Shown here in pieces: positions 38,501 to 49,870 of a DNA stretch of 64,000 bases. The position numbers were made by a program, and so were the translations under genes. Below the pieces are notes generated by a model. The model worked only from the letters and a program-made list of their open reading frames with translations, did not search any database and was not told where the DNA came from. The DNA is from Maylandia zebra. Lineage: Eukaryota; Chordata; Actinopteri; Cichliformes; Cichlidae. The stretch's first letter is position 1. Each line of letters begins with the position of its first letter. Where the stretch lies: contig NC_135172.1 in assembly GCF_041146795.1 (NCBI RefSeq), forward strand, positions 36,317,623 to 36,381,622, in the 5' to 3' direction.

Positions 38501-40437
38501 CAACTACACTAAATAAATACAATTTATTCTATAATATGTGTGAAGCTTTCTGATACAGTTTTAATGATCTTGAAGAGAATTGCTTAAATGTGGTTTGGCT
38601 ACAGCTGAAAAGACCAACATCTCGAGCGATTAAAGCATCCTTATACCCAGATGGATTGACTCAATCTATGACTTAAATGCTGAAGATTTAAGTCGAAACT
38701 AAATGTAGTAATGGAAGTTTATACACCTTAGACAACAGAGCGATGAGGTGTTGTTCCCGTTCTGCAGGCACATGGCTAATCCACTTTATAAGTGCTTCGT
38801 ACGCAGTGCTCTCACACTGTACATTGAGGTCATCTCTTTCAAGAATATCACCAAGTTCCTCCACAGTTAGCTGCAGGAACTCCTCCTGAAGAACCACCTG
38901 CTCAAAGTTACTGACGATGTAGTGGAAGGCCTTGGCACGTAGTTCGGGTGATAAGTGTACTTTTGTGAACTGCCAAATGCCAACACAGTTCTCTGCGCAG
39001 AGTTGCTCCCCCACGAAGTCACTGCAGATTTTTACAATGTCCATTACATTGAGTTGATCAGCTGCCATGAGAAGTTCCACTGCGTTTTCCTCCGTTACAG
39101 AAACACTGCCAGTGTATGCAAAGTCAATGATGAGTGCCATCATCTCAGGAGACAAGCCAGGTATGTTGAAGACCTGTTTGTCTGGGTCGCTCCAAGAGGT
39201 GAAGAGAGCTCTGAGGGTAGAGATGGACACAGAGCAGAGAATTTTAAAAGGTGTGGAAGCAACAAGATAATAAACCATGTCAAGCACAAGTAGGATAAAT
39301 ATATAAAATCAATTGACTGGAATGGAAATGATCGCCTGATTGCATGTGTTACTATGTGATTATTGTGATAGTCTTTTCATGTCTAGTCCATATTGCTGTA
39401 GAGGATATAACTCCAAAACAGAGTTTGTACATGTTTAGTGAGCTTGAGTGTTGGATTTATTACACTGGCAGTATGTATATGAAGCTATTGCCAAACAAAA
39501 TGCAGTGACAGAGCCTCCACCTTGTTTTACAGCTGATTCTAGACACTCAGTGTTGTACCTCTATGACAAATGTTTAAGTCAACTCCATAAGGCCTGTTTC
39601 CACTGATCTTCAGTCTAGTTACCGTGTAATTTGGCATATCTCAGCCAGTTTCCTTTCCTTATGGAAGTTCCAGTGCATTTTGCTCAATTACAGTCCCTGT
39701 TTCCCTTCCATAACCATTCCTAGCTTAAATGGCTTAACAAACAAATAAACAAATGAACAAAAACAAAACAAAACAAAAGCATTCCTCTGAAAATGGTCAG
39801 GTACAAGGACTGGACCGAAAAGGGTGAAAAATGTCCAATCAAAACCTTTGAAAGCCTCTGAGAACTGTTGTTCAAGTGTACCTTTAAAAAATCATCTAAT
39901 TCAAAGCAAAACATAACAACATGAGAGGCAACTCAAAACTTTTGCACAGCATATAACTGCATAATAGCATTCAACCTTTTTAGTATTAGTAAATCTGGTG
40001 TGTTTTACTGTGTGGATAACACTTGATAAGATTTTAATGTAACTTAATAAAACACATAAATGAAACTTCAGCTCAACACAGTCTGAATTTAGTTCATGCA
40101 ATCACCAAGTGCAAATGTTTGCGTTATGTTTTGGGTATATCTGTCAGTTGACTATGACCGTCTTTTTATCACAAAAGCTCCATGATTCCTTTTTGTTGGC
40201 ACTGTTTCACAGACTAAGACCATGAAATACATTTTCCTGGGGTATAAATCGGTAATCATTCCTCCCCATTATCAGGTAAGCAACTCACCTGAAGTACGGG
40301 GTGCAGTTACACAGGATTATCTTGTGGACCGGAAATTCAACATCCTCCACTTTGATGATTGCATCACAAAATTTTCCCTCAAAACGGAGTTCATTATACA
40401 CCGAGCTCGACTTGTATGGAGGCTGTTCTTCCCTCAT
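35593..40437 (-). CDS. klhl10: Kelch-like protein 10, copy 3
   Basis: Exons on the minus strand: 40289-40437, 38727-39210, 37544-38158, 36672-36821 and 35593-35946. Lengths and phases equal those of the other copies, giving 583 residues with BTB, BACK and six Kelch blades. It is predicted to encode the same protein as copy 2; nucleotide differences in the exons are silent, for example TCG for TCA in the exon-1 serine run and CGT for CGC in exon 3. The 5' intron and upstream sequence are the most diverged of the array. A retrovirus-like element begins 1.3 kb upstream of the start codon in divergent orientation, so this copy may have different regulation. Role inferred from KLHL10: substrate adaptor of CUL3 ubiquitin ligase in spermatids. 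Confidence 0.94.
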
Positions 40438-41501
40438 CTTGAGTTTTGTGACTGCTTTTCTTATTTTTTTGTCTGAAGTTTGTCTTACAATCCAATACAG
40501 TTTGTCTTAAAGTGTTCTGAGCACCAAATCAAACCTAACTGTGACATTATGGAATGGAAGCTTATGACATCAAAATGACTTGGCAACAGTCACCCCATAG
40601 AATTGTTTTCAAATCTAAATCTACGTTTTTTTAAAAATGAACCTTTCATTGCTTAACAGCTTTGTTTTGATTTGGTTTTAATGTATTGCAAATGAGCCTC
40701 ACAGATAGCACACAGCATTTTGTATGTTTGCTTCACAGAGGTCAACTTATGGACTACAATATCACATTTAGCTTTTATGCATGCAAGCTCATTGCCACAC
40801 TTTTTTCGTATAAATTTCATTATTGCCCCGGTATTTTCCCTACTACACAACCTAAAATATTTGTTATTAAAAATATGAGTCTAAAAATACATGGCAGTGC
40901 CAAACACAGATATGATTCATGGCTAAGCTGTTTTCTCGGATTGTATTAGACTTTTATCCATGAGGAAAAATGTGCTCCTGCACTTTACTGATGTACTAGA
41001 ATAGTAAAAAACAAACAAATAAACAAACAAAAAACAGGTTTGTGTTCTAGAAAAATTTTGTAGACCAACACTATAATATATGTACTGTATATATCGTACA
41101 AGACTGCTATAATGACGGTGCTTGACAGTGTTACCTCAGACAGGTGCAAGCAGTCACCTTCCTGAGCACAGACTGCACACGCGTAGCAGATCTGCTGTTG
41201 AACAATTGCTCAAAGATATAATATACAAGACTAAGGTTGGATGTGACAAGCCTGGTTTGATGTAGATGTAGAGGTGTGTATGAAAACATCATCCTAAAAT
41301 TAGAAAATTATAATGGGAAGCGTGTGATTTAGAGTTTTCGAAAATGAAGTGGAGTAGCAGGAAGAATCCCAGGACAGCCTTCTGCTTGCAATAAGACAAA
41401 TGTATGAAATCTTTACAGTAAATTCATAAATCAGTCAATTCAGCATCAGAATAAAGATTAGACCACCATGGAGGGAGGTTGTTCCTATGAACAGCTTTGC
41501 A

Positions 41502-41744
41502 GATATATGATATATACTGTATATATGACAATATTTTTTAAACACATAAAGTAAGTAAAAAAGGAGAGATATTGGTCAAAGTTATGTGTTGCAGATGTCA
41601 CACAGGCACTTTTATTAACATACAGGGTAGATGTACATAAAAAATTGCTCAGAAATAAATTATCAGCATTTATTAAATACTAACGCCCCGTGAATAAAAA
41701 TAACACAATATTGTTTTCGTGCATAACAAAAAGCTCACAATTGT
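41502..41744. other. Unique sequence between the array and the LTR element
   Basis: AT-rich stretch with TATATACTG-type palindromic sequence at its left edge. I see no gene. With the sequence after 50503 it forms the presumed empty insertion site of the LTR element. Confidence 0.5.
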
Positions 41745-41748
41745 GCAG
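41745..41748. repeat. Target-site duplication, left (GCAG)
   Basis: GCAG directly precedes the 5' LTR and is repeated directly after the 3' LTR at 50500-50503. A 5-bp reading (GCAGT) is possible if the LTR starts one base later. Confidence 0.7.
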
Positions 41749-42377
41749 TATTAGATTATTCTGTTATTATATGTTACCTTATATATGTAATCAAAGTAGT
41801 TGAATTAGAATACTGCTGTAGATCATATTATACCCTTTAATATAGAGTGTGTGAGCTGTATGTAGTTTAGTTCTCATTATACTTTTGAGTTAACAGAACA
41901 TATTCACATATTAGTTCATTAGATAAATGTGCATCACTCTGTATCCTTGATCTGCTGGGAATGTGTTACACTGTTTTCTTGACATGCTTAATTGTTGAAT
42001 CATGAAGAGAAGGTTGTAAGCAGGAGACTCTGTGTCTAAAGACAGGGGAGATAGATAGACCACATTCCACACCCCCACCTTACAGAAAGCAGAGAAACAA
42101 CTGCCGAGGTCATAACTTAGGCGCTGTAACAGAGAAAAAATGTGATGTTTTGGCTTTTACGACTAGCTGGGGGCCACTAGAGACTATAAAAAGCTGAGCA
42201 ACCCGTCACCATTTTGAGACATGTGCCTGACCCTCTGGTAGCATCTCTCCCGTCCGGACGTTGTAATGCTCTGACTGTTGAATTGTATGGAAATAAATGA
42301 TTGTTGATTGAGCATTTATACACCGAGTATTGTCCTTCCTTCAGCCCAAAGATTCAAAGAATTGGGAGATTTCAACA
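41749..42377 (+). repeat. 5' LTR
   Basis: 629 bp, starting TATTAGATT and ending TTTCAACA. A TATA box (TATAAAAAG, 42185-42193) and a poly(A) signal AATAAA (42292-42297) define a plausible U3-R-U5 order. The start lacks the usual TG, whereas the end has the usual CA. Confidence 0.93.
42185..42193 (+). promoter_or_regulatory. LTR TATA box
   Basis: TATAAAAAG, about 107 nt before AATAAA, which is the standard arrangement in a retroviral U3-R. The same site is at 50307-50315 in the 3' LTR. Confidence 0.75.
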
Positions 42378-42380
42378 ACT

Positions 42381-42398
42381 TGGTGCCGGGACCCGGAT
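42381..42398 (+). promoter_or_regulatory. Primer-binding site, tRNA-His-like
   Basis: TGGTGCCGGGACCCGGAT starts three bases after the 5' LTR. The vertebrate tRNA-His complement is TGGTGCCGTGACTCGGAT, so 16 of 18 positions agree. Another tRNA with a closer match in this species cannot be excluded. Confidence 0.7.
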
Positions 42399-42482
42399 CT
42401 TTGGTGTGCTGAGGAGGTGCAGATTTGACCTTTGGTGAGATCGTGAGGCGAGGTGAACAGAGGACCGGTCCAAAAATAAAAA

Positions 42483-42488
42483 GGTAAG
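42483..42488 (+). promoter_or_regulatory. Leader splice donor of the LTR element
   Basis: AAG followed by GTAAGC, a near-consensus donor about 100 nt after the 5' LTR, where retroviruses keep the donor for subgenomic RNA. Confidence 0.55.
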
Positions 42489-42648
42489 CACAGCCTGTTG
42501 TATTATAAATACCAAATGTGCATATTGGGCTTTCCAAATTAATCTGTTCACTGAGTTACACGTATTTTCACAGTAAATTTGTCGGTGTCTGGTTTTTGGC
42601 GCAAGATACTAACAACATAAGTTGAGGCTGAATTCCAGTATGTTAAAT

Positions 42649-42751
42649 AAACTGCTTCTACCGAGATACTAATAACATACTACGTTGGTCTAGTTGCAGT
42701 AAACTGCTTCTACCGAGATACTAATAACATACTACGTTGGACTAGTTGCAG
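42649..42751 (+). repeat. 52-bp direct tandem duplication in the leader
   Basis: Two adjacent copies starting AAACTGCTTCTACCGAG at 42649 and 42701, differing by one substitution in the ...TTGGTCTAG/TTGGACTAG part. A more degenerate relative (GATACTAACAACATAAG) lies just upstream. Confidence 0.9.
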
Positions 42752-45290
42752 CCACTTTACCTTCCACATTTAATTTTGTCTAATACTGGCTTCTGTAGCA
42801 ATAATACGTTAGAATTTATTCTGAAGACGCGGCCATTAGTCCAGTACATTGAAGTCGAGGTTTGTTTATTTTGTTTATGGTGTCAGTGACGTCCTGGCTT
42901 TTGCCGGCTATGAAATAGAAGTTGATTTAAGGAAAAGCAGATGCTGGCTTCACGGTGCAGTTGGACGCTGGCAACGCAAGAGCGAAACACGTCCGTAGGT
43001 TTGGTTTATGATACGGCGTGTTCCGGTGGTGCGGCCGTGAAGTGCAGTAGTGGTTGGTGCTAATTTTAGTACATTGAACAGAGGTTTTGACGGTGGTTTG
43101 TGGCGTCAGTCGAGTTTTAAGGGCTGCGGTCATAATACAAAGTAAAATTTTAAGTACATAGAGCAAAACCTGGTTTATGATGTCAGGTATAACTTCGGGG
43201 ACGCAAGCATCACTTTTATGATGCGACTTTGCCCCGTGGTGGCGGTCATAAGCGCAGAGAAAGGGGTATTTTGGTCTATGGTGCAGTGTGCTTTAAGAAG
43301 ATCTAACAGTTGAGCTCAGAAGTTTCTGTGTAATCTTCCACTGATGAGGAACGCTCTCTGTGTGTCTCACTGATGGTGTAACGCGCTGTGTGTGTAAGGC
43401 GCGCTCTGGCTGTGTGTGAGGCGCGCGCTGAGTGTGTTTCTGTGTGTGAAGTCTGAACACAGTGACAGTGACGGTTGATGTGTTTGATTAGGAGGACATT
43501 AGAGCAAATACACATTTTAGGATCAAAGGTTGATGCCTAGTGTACCTGTGGAACATTTTGCCTATGGAGTGGCGACCCTCCTGTCCGTGGACGCGTGGCC
43601 AGGACCGGCGTCGTCCGGGTGCCGAGGTGGTGACTTGGGGAGGTGAGGGCCCCCGCATAGCTACGGAAATAACACTGGAACGGCCGTGTAATCACGGGTT
43701 CACATTTATTCCGGACTAGAACAAGACACATTTTGCGAACAAACGTTGAGTCTAGATTAGTAAAGAAATATAAAAAGGTTGAATTCCTCGTTTCAGTGGT
43801 TGAAATTGTTGTGTGCCTGTCCCCTGACGAGTGTGAAATTAGAATAAAGAGGGAATTTGGAGCCACATAGAGATAGACGGGCATAATTGGGTGTATTACT
43901 CTGTGGTGTAATAAAAATAAAAAGGAGAGATAGTAAGAGGTGTGCAGTGGAGAATTATGGAGGAGTACAGAGAGGAATGTGTTGGGAGACTGGCGTACAG
44001 TTTATGCTGTCAAGGTAGGCGGGTTGCCTGCTTATCTGTTTAACATGTGATGAAAATGAAATTAAATAAATCTCTTAGTGTGTTAATACAGGAAGCTGCG
44101 GACCTGGACCAACTGCCCCCACAAGCACAGCGGCCGAAGCAAAATTATAGGTAATGGGAACCACACCCAGCACGAATCAGCAGCTGTGAAAAAGACAGCA
44201 GCGAGGAGAGAATTAGGGGAGAAATTAAGAGAAGTTTTAACACATAAAATTGGGGCCAACGGACTTGTGGAGGTTGGGAAGGCGTCCGGAGCATCACAAC
44301 AAAAAGGTGAAACAAGAACACACAAGCAGAGAAATCTGAGAGAAAGGCTCCTTTTAAGGTAACGCCTAGTTTGAGAAAAGATAAAATTAACCTGCTTTTA
44401 TACAAATGCACATACACGCAATGAAGAAACAGCTTACACTCATGAACACGTGAAGATTTTCCAGCAAGGTTAAAGAAAAATTAACATACTTAAATGATGA
44501 AGTCTATACATTACTGACAAAGAAACCCTCTGGGTTGCAGGACAACAATTTAACAAAAAAAAAAAAAAAGGAACACTGGTCTAACCAACCAGGCAAGACG
44601 CAACAAATTTAGTGGTAAAAAGATTCAAATTGTGACATGTTTTCTGTTGATTGATTAATAAAAGTGATTACTGAATGAAAGAAAGTTCCTTTTTTGGGCT
44701 TTTAAACATGATCTTAAGAATTTTAACATATACCGGTGTTGTCCTGTCAACTTGGTGGGTTAGGAGTTGATTATATCGGGAGACAAAAAACAAAAAAAAG
44801 GGGGAGAGAAGGCTGACACAGGGCCTGGCCCCATTGTCTCCCCTCTGAATAACACAGCCAACACAACAACATTTTCCTGTTCGTTTGTTTTTGTTTTTTG
44901 TTTGTTTTTGTTTTGTTTTGTTTTTGTTTTTTCTATACATATTTAATTACAGGCTGCTTTGCCGGCCCTGAAAGCCGAGGCTGACTGGACTCCTGCTCTC
45001 CCCCATACGTGACACTGACCAAATGCTGCAACAGCTGGACCCACAACAACGACCTGAGAATGTCAACAGACCTGCAGGAATGTGATCTCATGCAGCCGAG
45101 ACGGAGAGCACTAAACCTAAGGCCCGTTTCACTACACGGGGGAAAATTCCCAGACTGCGTCAGCTGACAGAGCTGTGACGAGACGCCCGCCAAGCCCGAA
45201 TGAAAAGTAAGGCCGAGCGAAAGAATGCTGACCTTGATAACTTTGCATTCACACTGTGCAGGACAGTGATGGACCAACACGGATGATCGG

Positions 45291-45494
45291 GTGGCGAAAA
45301 AGGGCGTGACCGAGACAAGAGGAGTAACTGAGGACAGAAGGCACCTCAGAATGGACAAAAACACAGAAGAAGATGCAGGTTTCACCTGCGGTGAACATCG
45401 ACATTGGAGAAAGGACTGCCCCAATTGGGGTCAGAACCAGGACGGACTGAATTTTGAGCAGCAGCAGCAGCAGCAATGGTCGCAAACAAACTGA
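45291..45494 (+). pseudogene. gag nucleocapsid remnant with a broken zinc knuckle
   Basis: A 67-codon open frame contains a retroviral CCHC-type knuckle: Cys, four residues, His, then Trp-Arg-Lys-Asp, Cys and Pro. The first Cys of the motif is replaced by Gly at about 45381, so zinc binding would be impaired. A glutamine run follows. Upstream frames that should carry capsid are interrupted by stops, and nothing downstream is a recognisable protease or polymerase. The single knuckle is the gammaretrovirus-like arrangement. Confidence 0.65.
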
Positions 45495-45570
45495 AAAGGA
45501 GGGGGGGCAGGACCCCAGGGCACGCTTCAGGCCGTGGTTTACCCAGAACACCAGAACAGGAAAGTGATGA

Positions 45571-45687
45571 ACACACACACACACACGTCTCCAAACACAC
45601 AGATTCAGAATGAAGTGAAATACACACATGAACACGTGCACTCGTTGAGTGAGTGAGAAATGACACACACACACATACACACACACA

Positions 45688-45726
<39 letters not shown>

Positions 45727-45813
45727 GAATGCTGATTCACTGAGAAGTGATGCACACACATACACATGCACACGCTTGTGCAATGAAGAGTGATCCACAC
45801 GCACACACACATA
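45571..45813. repeat. (CA)n microsatellite inside the LTR element
   Basis: Several CA runs (45571-45586, 45663-45724, 45747-45772, 45798-45813) separated by short unique segments. Cys/Val-rich minus-strand open frames here are artefacts of the repeat. Confidence 0.93.
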
Positions 45814-47639
45814 CACGCTGATGCAATGAAGAATGCTTTGCTTATGCTGATATGCAAAATGCTGCACACAAACATCCCAATGCATAATTTTTATGAGGAG
45901 CCATTGATTACCATTAAATACTTAGAATGTGTTATATGTCACCCAGAGGGCATTTATGTAGATTTTAGGAATAAGGTCTAAAAAAGTTTGGTTATGAAAA
46001 CAATGTCTGTGCGTGATGTCTGTTTATGGCTCAAGGCCTTGACTGAATTCTTTGCTGTGCTTCACACAGCCCTGATGAGGAACAGTGGCACAGAGTGAAA
46101 ATGATGAATTAATAGTGTAAGTTTTAGGTCGGAGTACGGCATTTTCTGTGATTGAGTTTTAATTCAAGGAGGAACAAAAGGTGTTACGGCACCTGAGGTT
46201 CTCATTCCCACACAATATTGTCCCGGCAGGAAGCAAAATGTTCCTGTGAATTTCTGGTTGATTGTTTGGTTTTGTTTAGCGCTAGCTTGATTTTATCAGT
46301 GAGCTTTGGCTTGTGTTCTTTCTCGTAAGCGAGAGAGGGATAGTTTTATGCTTGGACATGTCTGCAACGGGCCCTAGTTTGTGTTATTTTAGTAGTATTT
46401 TGTTGGTTATGTCTGTTTTCGTTTTTGTTACAGTGCACTGGAGAAAAAACATCTGAGAGGTGTGATCCACCGGTGGTGATATGTTGATATTTTGTGAGTT
46501 CATGATTTAACAATCAGCTCTTTAAACAAGGCCTGAAAGATTGAAATTTAAAGCGCTATAAAATATTATTACTGTAAACAGTTGCAAAGTGTGCTTCTCC
46601 ATGATTGTAATTGGCTTGGGAGAAATTCACTTATAGGGAACACTGATCTAAAAGGATTGCACCGAGTCAATCCGGCCCAAAAAACAACAAGGAATTGTTT
46701 TCCTTTAAAATGATGACGTCATCTTGCTGGTGATGGAGGCTCGAATAGGTTGCGCGGGAGACTCCATTATCAGCAACATCTGGTATGAATGTGTATGGAG
46801 GTATGCATGTGAATGGACTGTGATGGACTGACGACTAAAAGTTTTGACTGACTTGATACTGAGACAATGACTGCACCTACTTTAGGATTAGTAAATGCCA
46901 ATAAACAATTCATAAACAATTCACCCAGCCGACAAGAGAAGGGTGGATGCTTCGCTTTGTTTTGTTTTGTTTTTTCAGGAGCAGGAGGATAAGAGAGACT
47001 GGAGGAGGAGACTCTAGCTTCACATAAGTATGAACTGCAGACTTAACACTGTGGTTGCTGATTTTGAGTTACTGATGTTTGCATTAAGAAAACTGTGCTA
47101 TATTAGCTGTGTTTTGAGTAAGGTATCATGTTATATTATTGGGAATGCCAAATGCTACAGTGGAGAAGACTTTTGATACCACTCATGACTGGAATATGTT
47201 ACTATTAACCATAGCAGGCCACTGTAAAAAGTCAATTAAATTTTATAGAGGAAAATCGCCAAAACCTTAACAATACCTATGAATGGCTTGCCACATTCAG
47301 AATAGAGATATGCAATAATAAACATTGGTCCACGTGATTTAGGTTCTCACTTGAAATAGTAAGTTATTAAATGTAGAATATAATCGACAGGGACATTTGA
47401 TAGGATGTGGTACTGAAAAAGAACAAGAGCAAAGTAAATAAAGAAAATATTGTGTTTAGTTTGGATAAATTCAAATTAAAATGTACCATTACACTCAGAG
47501 GATCAATATGAAATAAAACATATGCAAAATTTGTAGGAAGTACATGACTGATAACTGTTCTGTCCTGAGCGTTTGTTTCTAGAGCACCCACTTGACCACA
47601 CCAACAGTTTCTCGCCACCGAGGAGGGGTACTTGCAAAA

Positions 47640-48480
47640 AGAATAAAATAAAAATCTGAGTTTAACAAAACATTTTAAATGTAAATATCAAGATTACCTT
47701 TCTTTTTCCATGAAATGTGCTTGTGGGCACGCCAGCCATTTTGAAAAGGTGGGCAAAACAATTGGCAAGGCCACACCCCCACACATGTGATATAATTTTA
47801 AAGGTACTGTTGCCCTCTCTAAGAAACATCAGGAATTAGAGGAGTGGCAAGTAGAGTATGCGAGCTACAAGCAAAAACTAAAATGTGTACTACAGTGTGC
47901 AAAAATGAAATACTGGGTCATCAGGGGGTCATGAGGGACATTTATAAAACTAAAAGTCCCACTAACCTTAAAGTGCACTTGAAAAGCCCACACAAGAAGG
48001 TTAACCTAGCTTACCTAGAAGACCTCATCAGGGGGAGCACACTCCCCCTCCTTGAAGAGCTCACCCACTCAACTCGCATCCCCAGAAAACAGCTAACCCC
48101 AGATAAGGCAGCGTGATGTATCCCGAGACAACAGGACTGGGACATCTAAATAAAGGTGTGAAACAATCGCCTTCAAAAGGTTATCAATTCACTTGAACCA
48201 AAATTAGGACCACTCGGTGCGGCAAGAGTTAATAGTTATTAGTCTCAACACCCAAGGATAACCAGAAGAGCATGACTGATATGATGGAACTGGGATTTTG
48301 TTACACTTAATTTTTGCAAAACACAAATAAAACTAAATTGAAACTAAGGATTTTCAGAAAATAAAAACTAAACTAAACTAGCAAAGAATTGGTAAAAACT
48401 AATTACAACTGGTAAAAATTGAAAATCTGGAGTCGAAACTAAATAAAAATAACAACTAATGGAAATGGCGAAAAGTTTAA
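47640..48480 (+). mobile_element. Possible hAT/BED-finger fragment nested in the LTR element
   Basis: A plus frame (about 47844-48116) contains 'YKTKSPTNLKVHLKSPHKK', which resembles the Thr-Asn-Leu-x-x-His-Leu-x-x-x-His half of a BED zinc finger, the DNA-binding module of hAT transposases and ZBED proteins. It is followed by an AAACTAAA-rich tail (48320-48450) like the ends of some fish hAT elements. The first Cys pair of the finger is not in the same frame. Limits are approximate. Confidence 0.35.
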
Positions 48481-49857
48481 AACCCTGGTGCAGAGATTGG
48501 CAAATCTGACCAGGAAACGTTATAAAATGGATTGTCAGGATAGTCAGCGTTAAAGCCACTTTTGACAGTCCATACTAGGATGGCATTGGACATCTTCGGG
48601 GCGGAAGAGGGTTGGTGTGACCAAGGTGTGGTTTGGCTTGTTGTATGTACATTTCAAAATGTTACAGCTCTGGATGGACCAGTTACCAGGGCATGGAAGG
48701 ATGACAGACTTTATTACATGAGGAGAAGGGACATTTTCGGGATCGAAGATCCTCAGGGATGACAAGGCTGGAGCAACGGTACTTGAGAGAAGAATTTCTG
48801 ATACTTTCTGAGATATGATGTCACCAACCTTCTCTTTTAATTGTCTAGCTCCAATGAATTGACACATGGGAGTGTGTCAAAAAGGGGGAGTTGAGTTTGA
48901 ACATCAAACAATGGTTTTATGAACATCTTATGACGTTATTTCTGTGTTTAATAATTTAGCTATGGTAAAACTTAAGCTTATAATGTGTTAGACTTAGAAA
49001 GGGTTCACTAATTTTTGATTTCTTTTACACACACATAGATTATGATTAGAATAGGTTCTGAACATAATATTTTAAACCAAATTTGAATCATTAGAACAAC
49101 AATGGATAACAATATTAGATTATCAAGGCTAGGGAGAGAGGTGTTTTGGTTTTCTGTCTCTTGCAGAGAAAGGAAGAGACACCAGACGGGGACCCGGAGA
49201 TGTGAGGACCCTTCACAGCAGGGACAGATGTAGGGACTGCCGAGACAGCAACTGGGGTCAAGTGTCATGACGTTTGGGCTCCTGGAGAAGATGGATCCCA
49301 CAAACACAGCAATAACCATGAAGGGGTTGGCGAAAACCAGGAACACCAGACCAACGAGGTTCAAGAGGCTCTTGGCAAAAAGGGGGACACGCCGGTGACC
49401 CCAAAATACACAGATCTTTGTTTGAAATCGGGGCAGAATAATCCCCAGAACTGTGCAATGACTAAAGGGTGGTCTAACCCCGGAGGTCGAAGAAAGAAGC
49501 TGAGAATCACCCAACTGGACGACACTGGTAGCTGCAGCAATAAAAATAAAGGTTAAAAGCTCCTTAGACAGAGGTTCTAGTCTAAGTACATTTGAAAGGT
49601 ATAAGGGGGCATTAAAATGGGAGTGGAAAACTGGAGCACCAAAATAAAGCTGTGGGAGAATTGGGGAGTGATGGGAGAGTCATCTGTAACTGCTGTTATG
49701 GTTGTAAATCTAACTTTGCTTGCATCTGAACTGCATGAACACAGAGGTCATCCCACATATGGTCCACCCGTTAAAGGGGGACAGAGGGCCTCAGGATCAA
49801 GAAAACTTGGACCTTGCGACCCTGGAGTGCATGTTGTAAGTGATCTCTTTCAGAGAT

Positions 49858-49870
49858 CAAAAGGGGGAAT
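49858..49870 (+). promoter_or_regulatory. Polypurine tract
   Basis: AAAAGGGGGAAT directly abuts the 3' LTR, as required for plus-strand DNA priming in retroviral replication. Confidence 0.75.

Larger units (their letters stand above)
34939..41501 (-). repeat. Tandem unit 3 (6.6 kb) carrying klhl10 copy 3
   Basis: Third unit. Similarity with units 1 and 2 ends at 41501 (AGCTTTGCA), about 50 bp before their right ends. Intron 1 and the upstream region carry many private differences, including a replaced segment at about 39655-39723 and a shortened TATA-like tract near 41216-41226. Confidence 0.96.

Noticed and set aside
45249..45885. Long minus-strand frames of 167-208 codons in the LTR element
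   Set aside because: Mostly microsatellite translation, antisense to the gag-like remnant.
49008..49514. 168-codon minus-strand frame with hydrophobic segments in the LTR element
   Set aside because: Antisense to the element's orientation, with no recognisable domain; the plus strand there is a possible decayed envelope region, which is too weak to annotate.
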